Source: Takakia lepidozioides
Lineage: Eukaryota; Streptophyta; Takakiopsida; Takakiales; Takakiaceae
Assembly (NCBI GenBank): GCA_030704615.1
Contig: CM060733.1
Span: forward strand, 43,958,001 to 44,022,000
Reading direction: 5' to 3'
Length of the DNA: 64,000 nucleotides
How positions within the stretch are numbered: position 1 is the stretch's first letter; each line of letters opens with the position of its first letter. The position numbers were made by a program, and so were the translations under genes. Below the pieces are notes generated by a model. The model saw nothing but the letters and a program-made list of their open reading frames with translations, did no database searches and was not told the origin of the DNA. Positions 56,237-64,000 of this stretch are shown piece after piece.

Positions 56237-57370
56237 TGCCTTCGCTGCAGCAGAGTCGGCCCCAACATCTGCAGGCGGGAAATCCTCCAGGAACTGAGCT
56301 TCAGCTCGTGGAAGCTGGTTTTGCGGGAGATTGTTCGCCCGTCGCCCTGATTGCCTTCTGCTTCCTCATCCTTGCAGGTGAAGGTGTCTGCTGCAATAGA
56401 ATCTGTCTTCTACCCTGCTGCTTCATTCGCGTTGGGGGGGTGAATCGGCCTGAGCCGGTTCAGAAGCCAGTAGAGGGACGGGCTGCTTCTTCTTCGACTT
56501 TGCTGGAGAAGGGCCCGACCCCTGCTGGCGATTCTCCATGATCGAAGAACGCGAGTCGATCTCTGAGACTTTGAACTTGCCCTTCGAAGACGCGTCTTTG
56601 AATCGCAGAGGGCTAGGCCCGGCAGGAGTACCCGCGCTCGGGATCGGGTGGGTGTACGTGCTGCAGCTAGCTCCTCGGACTCTTCCTGCGGCTCTTCGGA
56701 TTCCTGCGATCCCTCCAGCACGTCCACCTTTCCTGTTAGGCATGCAAACATGTTCTGCATTCAAGTCTCCTAGCATTCAGTCTAAGAATTACAGAAGCAA
56801 AATGGGGGGTTCGGTGCTCGATCAGCTGCGCGCAGCCCGATCGCATGGAGCTCTCACTGGTGGCTGGGTTGCCTGAGTGGCCTGCTGCTCGGAGATGGCA
56901 ATCTCCTCCTGTAGACGCATCTGCTTCCTCCCCTTCGGCATTGGCCTACGTCCGAAGTATAATTTCCGGAGCTTGCGACGAGGTCTCCTGTCTGGTGCAC
57001 GAACTCCCCCCCTCTCAGGTTCGAGCATAAGAAGAACAGAGAGAGGGAAAAGGGGCAAAGAGTGCAGATGGAAAGGGCGCGAGAGGGGTGACTGAGGAGA
57101 CACGACAAAAGTAGATGAAACGGCGGTGATGCACCACTTGGGTTCGAAAGGTTGGACGAAAGTGTCTCCTCGTGGAGTTTGCGTCATTACGAAATTCGAA
57201 TCGTTGAGGGTACGCCCGCCGTCCGAAAATCAAACATCATTATCCAACGGTCAGGCCGCGCCGCCTCATGCCCCTTCAGTCAGATAGAGTGCCGACATGT
57301 GCAGCAATTCCGTTGCTCCACGTGTTCACATTTCAAGGCATTTCCGTCCCAGCGTCTGATGAGTTGGAGC
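56237..57370. other. Upstream region of the E3 ParB-methyltransferase gene
   Basis: Open frames on the minus strand at 56776-56423 and 57187-56822 are Ser/Pro/Lys/Arg-rich (PSPAKSKKKQPVP) like the N-terminal exons of E1 and E2, so one may be a first exon. I cannot choose between frames or confirm splice sites. No other gene is seen. Confidence 0.35.
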
Positions 57371-57375
57371 GAGAA

Positions 57376-59081
57376 TGCGAATGCGGCGCCGCATTTCGTT
57401 AAGTACGATCACTCTGCTACACATCCGTACTTGTTGGAAGAAAATGCGGCACCGCATTTCCGTTCCACCTTCACATACCTTAGTTGTTGAACGGAAATAC
57501 GGTGCCGCATTTCCGTCCCACAGCTCCAAGTATGAGATTCAGAAGGGAAATGCGGCGCCGCATTTCCGTTCCCACTTCACATACGTTAGTTGATGAATGG
57601 AAATGCCGTGCCACATTTCCGTTCGGGAAAGTATAGAGGTCTCACCTGGACAGAAATGCGGTGTCGCATTTCCGGTCTGGAAAGGTTGAAGGTCTCACAT
57701 GGATGGAAATGCGGCAACACATTTCCGTAGCACAGCTCCAGGCCGAATATACAAAACGGAAATGCGGCGCCGCATTTCCGTTCGAGAATGTCGGAAGGTG
57801 CGACTCGAACGGAAATGCGGTGCCGCATTTCTGTACCCGTTGCGCACGATTTTCAGTCAGAATGGAAATGCGGTACCGCATTTCCGTTCTGTAGAGTATT
57901 AACGTCTGACGCTGGCGGAAATGCCTTCCCGCATTTTCGTTCCACAGCTCCATGCCTCACATACAAAACGGAAATGCGGTGCCGCATTTCCGTTTTGGAA
58001 TGTCGGATGGTGGGACTCCGACGGAAATGCGGTACCGCATTTCAATTCCGATGTTTCAGGATATTTCATCAGAACGGAAATGCGGTGCCGCATTTCCCTT
58101 TTAAATCTAATACATTCCGTTCTGGAATGTTGGGAGGTGCGACTCGGATGGAAATGCGCTGCCGCATTTCAGTTCCGATGGTTCACGATTTTCAGTCAGA
58201 ACGGAAATGCGGTGCCGCATTTCCGTTCTGGCCTGATGGTAGGTGCGACTCGGATGGAAATACGTTGCCGCATTTCAGTTCCGATGGTTCACGATTTTCA
58301 GTCAGAACGGAAATGCGGTGCCGCATTTCCGTTCTGGAATGATGGTAGGTGCGACTCGGATGGAAATACGGTGCCGCATTTCAGTTCAGATAGTTCACGA
58401 TTTTCAGTCAGAACGGAAATGCGGTGCCGCATTTCCGTTCTGGATAGTGTGAATGTCTCAACCGGTCGGAATTGCGCTGTATGAAGCTGTCGGAATCTTA
58501 CTCGGCTCCAGGCATCAGATACAAAATGGAAATGCGGCGCCGCATTTCCTTTATGAATGTCGAAAAGTGCGACTTTGACGGAAATGCGGTGCCGCATTTC
58601 TGTTCCCGTTGTTCATAATTCTCAATCAGAACGGAAATGCGGTACCGCATTTCCGTTCCACCTTCACATACCGTGCTTGTTGAATGAAAATGCGGTACCG
58701 CATTTCCGTTCTCGAGAGTATGAATGTCTTTTAAGGACGGAAATGTGCTGCAGCATTTCTATCCCTCAGCTCCATGCATCAGATACAAAATGGAAATGCG
58801 GCACCGCATTCCCGTTCTGGAATGTCGAAAAGTGCGACTCGGACGGAAATGCGGTGCCGCATTTCTGTTCCCGTTGTTCATAAATCTCAATCAGAACGGA
58901 AATGCGGTACCGCATTTCCGTTCCACCTTCACATACCGTGCTTGCTGGATGGAAATGCGTTACCGCATTTCCGTTCTGGAGAGTATAAAGGTTTCCCCCG
59001 GACGGAAACTCGGTGGCCGCATTTCCGTCGCTCTGTTGCATGACCAAGATGCAATACGGAAATGCGGCGCCGTATTTCCGT
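57376..59081. repeat. E3 palindrome array 2 (densest array)
   Basis: Roughly 35-40 copies of GGAAATGCGGTGCCGCATTT and variants in 1.7 kb, about every 40-50 bp. Many are extended to GAACGGAAATGC...GCATTTCCGTTC. The central dinucleotide is CG, TG, CA or TA, while the flanking TGCG and CGCA are nearly fixed. Spacers contain recurring phrases (GGTGCGACTCGGA, CACGATTTTCAGTCAGA, CCACCTTCACATACC), showing local duplication of repeat-plus-spacer units. The array lies between the divergent ParB-methyltransferase and transposase genes. Confidence 0.95.
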
Positions 59082-59508
59082 CCACCAGCAATCGACAGAA
59101 TCACTCGTGACGGGAAATCTGGAACCTCAATGGGTTGCATTGTTCCGAAACAACACAATTGCGGCCAGTCTTGATGAGCACAACTTGGTTGTCTGACCGT
59201 TTTAACCAGCAGTCCTGGCACTTGTCAGCGCGAACGTTCCTGTCTGCACCGAGAATACTGCTGGATCCACCCTCAGGAGAAACTGTCAGGAGATGTTATT
59301 TCGTCGCCGAATCGGCCATCATTGTCCTACTCACTGGCTATGGAATCAAACCTCCCACCTTCATGCATGTAGCTTGAAACAATACTTTCCACTTCAATGT
59401 GCGACTTCCAATTGTCGATGGACTCCGCAGATCCACTTAGATGGTGCCTGTGAGCCTTGGTCTGTCGCTATACTGAACCTCGCACTTGCCAACTCCGTGC
59501 GGTGTTCG

Positions 59509-62500
59509 ATGGCTCCGAATTCCTACGCTATAGTTTGCTGTCCTCCGCAACTTGGGAGAGCCTGGATCCCAAACGAGGGAGGACTTTGCAGAGTGACTGA
59601 AACTTACCTTTGTTCCAAATTCAAGCTCAAACCGGGCACAGTTTATTTGGAAGAAGAAAGGAAGGATGTTCCTGGACAGGTTGACGAGACCATTGTCGTG
59701 CTAGGTAACGACGGAGGTTGCGGAATCGAATGGCACGTTCCCCCGTCAGACACCATCCTGTACCGAGCTGTGGGAATGCCCATTCCCTTTCCGAATCAGT
59801 CGCTGCCCACACCATCCACAAAGGAGTCCGGAAACCGAGAGGCGGCCACTGCCAACAGAGAGGTATGCAACGATAATCATTCCCGACCTGGACCGTCAAG
59901 ACCCTCCATAGCTTCTCGTGTGGACGTATTCGACATTTCCGACGAGGAAGATGATTGCATTGAGGTACCCATGTCCTCCACACGGTCGTTCAAATCCGGC
60001 ATGGACGTCTCTGTAGGTGCTACGCATGTGCCCTCGAGCATAACTCCAACCCGGTCCATTGTGCAGCTCCTACGACAACATCACCTCGATGGTTCTCGCT
60101 CCGAGCTGGCTGCTCTCGACTATGCCAAATTCCCAGTCAGAAAGGTAACTTTTCTGCCTCCCGAAGTCGATGGCAATGTCATCTTCGAGTTTCCACCTGT
60201 TTCTTCGTCAAAGAAAGCCTCCGGGATGTTAACAGACATGGATCGAAAGCATGACGGACACCCCTGGTGTGTGACGAAGACCAGTAGCACGAAAATTGCT
60301 GATGGTGTTCGTGTACGATATGTCCTCTGTGCGGGGAAGCTGAGGTGCCTCAATCCCACCTGCTTCCACTTTCTCTCCAAAGGAGGGCGGAGAAACGAGA
60401 CGGATTGGACTGGCACAACGCATCATCCATTCATTGTCTCCAGCCAAGCTCCTGCGGGTTCTTTCAAGTGTGCACATTGCAAAGAACCACCGACGTGCAT
60501 GTCCATGTGCAGAGCCAAGCAATATTACGTAATCCATTTGCTCCCGGACTTGACTAGAGCTTGCATACACGTTGGGGTCCACTGCCACCCCTTGGCGAGA
60601 GGCAACATGCGTGAGGCTGTGCAGGAAGCACACGACATCATAAAAGAGGAGGTGAAATTGAGCCCCGGAGCCAGACCAAAGCAGATTCAGCTGAAGGCAG
60701 CCCACAAGATTGCTCTTGGCAAAATCATGTCTGAAGATGGTTCCGACCGAGAGCCCTTGACCGAAGACGAGATGCGTGACCTCTTGGAGTCCGTCTCGCA
60801 CGTTTGTAGTCCAATGTGCGGAATCACATCGTATCTTGCAAGCAGGAGTTCGGCAGGGGGTCGGACATGTACTCAATCCTGGAGGTGAAACGAATGACTG
60901 GATATGACTACATCCAAGGTAGCAGGTTTCCAGGGCAAGGCAGCGAATCCGATCGTTGTTACATTTTCAAAATGTCGACGTGTGGGCCTGGGAGTGGAGT
61001 CGACTTGGTCACTCGCATGACAACTGGAAACTTGTCGAATGCTTGGGTGATGTTTGATCACATCAAGCGAATTACAAACCATCAGTGGGTGACTATGGGT
61101 GCGCATGTTTATGACTATCACTCCAAGAGGCTCATGACGATTGCAATCTGCGAGATGAAAGGGGAGGACACACAGTCCGAGATGCATCTGTGGGAGGGCA
61201 TAAACCAGCAGATGGCAAGGGCGGGATTGCCAGAGCCCAATTTCAGGGGATTCATGGCAGACAACGCTCAGGCCAACTGGGCAGCGGTGCGGCGTGTGTA
61301 CGGTGAGGACCCCAATGTTCCAATGGAGGGGAAAGAGAGATCCTGTGGATTCCATTGGATGCAGAGTCTATCCCACTACACTACCAAATTTGTTGCTACC
61401 TCATTCCAGGCTGAACACCGTGTCCTTTGTACGGCGTGGAAGGATGCACCCACATTTGATGACGCGGAGGTTAAGTTTGCTATCATCGAGGCTTGGTGGA
61501 ACACGTCAGGTGCAGTGGAGACAACCAATCTGGGAGCATTGCACAGCTGGTTGGGGTGGTGGCATTTTCGGTATCGACAGTTCGGACAGTACATGCGGGA
61601 GGTAGGCTGCTGTCATTTTCGTTCATTTGTCTTTCTGTTACGGACATTTCGATTGGTCCCTCACCGTTGTTTGTGTCCTTCTAGGAGCGGTGCTTGGATT
61701 CCGACACGGACATGCCGAACACGAATATGGCAGAATCGGTCCACTCCTCCTGGCGAGCGTCTTCTGCCGCACATCTGGTGGACGTAGTCACGGCCACAAC
61801 GGAGGACATCGACAGAGCAATCATGCAGCAAGCCACGTACTACAAGTTCCTGAGCGGCAAACAATGGGGCTTTGGGCCGGACAGGGAGGAATTGTTGGTA
61901 CGAACAGCTTCGAGGTCCAAGAATCCAGTGAAATGGGCGACAGCATTGCGAGAGAAGATCAAAGGGACGCCTCTGCACCGCAGAGGTGAACACCTAGAGG
62001 GGGACGTCCGGACTCGCCCTGTCAGGCGGAGGATTGAAGAGGAACCTGGGTGCGAAGAGGATTCCTGGAGATCCGACAGGAACATTCGGACAGCACCTCG
62101 AGGTCCCGTCATGTTGCCGCACAATGTGTCTTCCAGCAGTGGAAGCCCAAGAAATTCCAGATCGCCGTCGCCTTCAACCGGGGATTTCGTGCAACAAATT
62201 CCCACCGCTCCCTTGCCCCACATTCCGCCCGCTGTTATGCAGTATGGCCAAGCCATTGTGGAGACGACTGTGTCTGCCTCACAGTGGAGAATTGCTCGCA
62301 CAAAGCCGTCGTTTCGAGGAAGGTGTTCCGCAATTCGTGTGGATACACGGCAACGTTGTTTAGAGATGATAAGGAGGAATCCAGATGGGGCTGTCCCTGC
62401 TCCTACTTTTACAGGAAGATTTGTCCATGCAAAGTTTGCGGAGGCGACAACCACCCAGTTCTGGTTCTGCAGGCATGACATTATGACTTGCGTGTATGGA

Positions 62501-63115
62501 AAGCCCAAGTACGGCATACAGACAATGCCAGAGGCTCCCCCGGTGTGGCCGGTGGAACCAGGCTGCGATCTGAGTCAGGTTGAGGCCGACGCCCTTACCG
62601 CCGCAGGATTTCGGATGGTGCAGCGCACTGACGTGCCCACACAACCATTTCCGCTTCCACAGCCTCCACCACCGACCCCTATGAGAGCAAGAACAATGGG
62701 ACACGACAGCTCTAAGCATCCTACACACCGTTGGGGGAAACCGAAGAGGCGGCGACCTCCCTCAAAAGTGAACGAGACAAGGATGGGGAATGCACTTCGG
62801 ATGAACTGTACAATCCAGAGCTCAACAGAAGTGCCCCCACCAGGATTCGGGCGTGTGTATCAGATGGCCACGGCGGGCTCAGGTGTTTGCAATGAGGTGT
62901 ACACCATCACCATTTCAGAATTACCCACCTGCAATTGCACCGACTTCCAGATCATGGCGAACAAGGGGGCATCATACTGCCCTTGCAAGCATTTGTACTA
63001 CGTGTACCTAAAGAGACTCCGTTGTAATTCCACAACTCATCACTTCATACATGCACCAGGGTTGAGCCCCCAGGAGGTTCACACTCTTCTGAATATGGAT
63101 CCAGGGGACCAGTGA
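59509..63115 (+). pseudogene. MULE-type DDE/SWIM transposase (E3), one frameshift
   Basis: Start taken at ATG 59509, which begins MAPNSYAIVCCPPQLG; an upstream ATG at 59293 is in frame but adds unconserved sequence. Exon 1 runs to 61601 (donor GTAGGC) and exon 2 runs from 61685 (after TTCTAG) to the TGA at 63115. The N-terminal half has Cys/His clusters (GHPWCVTKTS, CAHCKEPPTC, VGVHCHP). The core has MFDHIKRI, GFMADNAQANWAAVRRVYG and CGFHW. The C-terminus has a basic proline linker and a SWIM finger (CNCTDF, CKH). At about 60812-60816 one base is missing compared with the E5 piece at 48051-48162, shifting the frame. Otherwise it is full-length, near 1,170 codons. Confidence 0.82.
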
Positions 63116-63880
63116 GCTTGGCTTGCGGTCCACATACAATGGTACGCCCATCGGATAGTAGAACTGTACTGCTGCCAGTACCTCAGACTCTGGCCACACA
63201 AAGGTCCGACATATGTCTTGCCTACCAGTAACCTGTTTTGATCGAACTAAGATATTACTATATCGTTCACTTGTTTCCACGTGCATGTATTTTTGTATGT
63301 TGGAGGGTTCATGTTTTTCTGCTTTCCGAAAACTTGCTCTCCTCATTCGACCTCCGACAAGGAAATGCGGCGCCGAATTTCCAAGTATCGTCGTAGGTAC
63401 CCCCAGAGGCGGCCTTCGCCAACACCAAACCGCTCCGAAATTTCGCACGTGCGAACCCTAATGCGGCACCCTATTTCCCAGTTCAGTTGCAAACCTTTCC
63501 CGCCGAATACCCGAAGAAGACAGAATTGTGAAGTACTGCATACTGTATTGGTGCAGACTCCATTGGTTCAATCGCGGCAAAAGGGTCAGCTTCATTCCAA
63601 TGTTAAGGCATGTAAAACCGCGGAATACTCTATACAGGCCAGTATGCGACGTCCTTTTGCAGTGGTATACTGGATTTCCCGTTGCACGGTCACTTATTTC
63701 CATGAGCGGATCTATAAAACCATGAGCGGACTTGTTACTGACGACATATCTTCGCCGCATTACATGATCTGGAACGTCCAAAAACGGCAAGGTCAAATAA
63801 AAAACTATTATTTTAATACTTGTTTAATCTGCCGCATTTCCAAATTTGGAGGAGTCCGCTCATGAAATCCGCGTATCTTA
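63116..63880. other. E3 right spacer
   Basis: No gene. Two degenerate palindromes (AAATGCGGCGCCGAATTTCC at about 63361 and TAATGCGGCACCCTATTTCC at about 63459). Confidence 0.6.
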
Positions 63881-63961
63881 GACTTCGGCTCACCGCTCAT
63901 GCGGCTCATGCGGCTCATGGCTCATGGCTCATGGTTTCTGCTCATGAAATAGTAAACCTCC
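63881..63961. repeat. E3 right terminal region
   Basis: GCTCATGCGGCTCATGCGGC-type repeats lead to the terminus GAAATAGTAAACCTCC ending at 63961, identical to the last bases of E1B at 43833. Confidence 0.85.
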
Positions 63962-64000
63962 ATCCACAGGTTGAACTTACTCACAGGCAAAGTTGGAGTC
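63962..64000 (-). CDS. E4 methyltransferase-like gene: end of penultimate exon
   Basis: After the 9-bp duplication (63962-63970), the minus strand 64000-63981 reads GACTCCAACTTTGCCTGTGA and is followed by the donor GTAAGT. This matches the E2 exon end at 8119-8101 (GACTCCGATTTTGAGTGTGA, donor GTAAGT). It shows that E4 continues beyond the window and that E3 sits in its intron. Confidence 0.7.

Larger units (their letters stand above)
49233..63961. mobile_element. E3: complete 14.7-kb MULE-like element
   Basis: Both ends are set by the 9-bp duplication. Termini: GGGGCTGCTATTTCATGAGC and, reverse-complemented, GGAGGTTTACTATTTCATGA. Order: third gene (minus), palindrome array 1, ParB-methyltransferase-like gene (minus), palindrome array 2, transposase (plus). 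It is the only copy here with all three genes over their full length, though each has a lesion. It sits within an intron of the E4 gene, so it is the latest of the E5, E4, E3 series. Confidence 0.9.

Noticed and set aside
57788-58484. Long open frames within the E3 palindrome array (also 50845-51646, 2794-3211 and 39527-39808)
   Set aside because: They translate the repeat itself (GNAVPHFRS, NFGAEIH units) and are open on both strands because the palindrome lacks stops. No start, splice or domain evidence.
57376-59081. CRISPR-like array
   Set aside because: Repeats are palindromes with variable centres. Spacers differ in length and contain recurring phrases, there are no cas genes, and the context is eukaryotic with introns.
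1-64000. tRNA, rRNA or ordinary host genes
   Set aside because: None recognised on either strand. The initiator tRNA-Met match at 20817 is a primer-binding site, only 13 bases long.

Overview
The window looks like eukaryotic nuclear DNA from a plant-like (streptophyte) genome. The reasons are GT-AG introns, Ty3/gypsy-type retrotransposons, a primer-binding site complementary to the 3' end of plant initiator tRNA-Met (20817-20829), and SWIM-finger Mutator-like (MULE) transposases with 9-bp target duplications. A charophyte alga is my guess, not something the sequence proves. I see no ordinary host gene, rRNA or tRNA gene. The window is a stack of nested mobile elements.

Layout: (1) 1-6410, E1A, a decayed minus-oriented DNA element running off the left edge. 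(2) 6411-7180 plus 18458-18645, one retroelement fragment (copy C) split by (3) E2, 7181-18448, an 11.3-kb DNA element with a perfect 9-bp target duplication. (4) about 18650-24217, a 5' gypsy retrotransposon truncated in reverse transcriptase. (5) 24218-28514, retroelement D (minus). (6) 28515-35386 and 43834-44204, related retroelement E (plus), whose LTR is interrupted by (7) E1B, 35387-43833, sister of E1A. (8) 44205-45435 and 48051-48162, pieces of a fifth element's transposase (E5), split by E4 and rearranged. (9) E4: 45445-48050, 48172-49232 and 63962-64000. (10) E3, 49233-63961, a 14.7-kb element inserted in an intron of E4.

The main result is that E1, E2, E3 and, from its remains, E4 share one design. 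They carry a DDE/SWIM MULE-type transposase and, in the opposite orientation, a multi-exon gene. That gene combines a ParB/sulfiredoxin-like GxHR domain (GNHRLLAW) with a domain whose motif order resembles beta-class N6-adenine/N4-cytosine DNA methyltransferases (motif IV position LDIPDG, then motif I VLDLxxGTG). E1 and E3 add a third, unrecognised gene of about 185 codons. E1, E2 and E3 each carry tens of copies of their own palindrome. The three palindromes differ but share the pattern T(G/T)CG-N4-CG(C/A)A around a variable pyrimidine-purine centre. Arrays lie between the divergent genes in E1 and E3, and in methyltransferase-gene introns in E2. I infer a self-encoded DNA-recognition and modification system: a ParB-like protein with its own parS-like sites, tied to transposition or element identity.

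Most copies are damaged by frameshifts, stops or large deletions. E2 has the best-preserved ParB-methyltransferase gene, and E3 the most complete gene set. Exon boundaries were read by eye from splice consensus and cross-element alignment and need transcript data.
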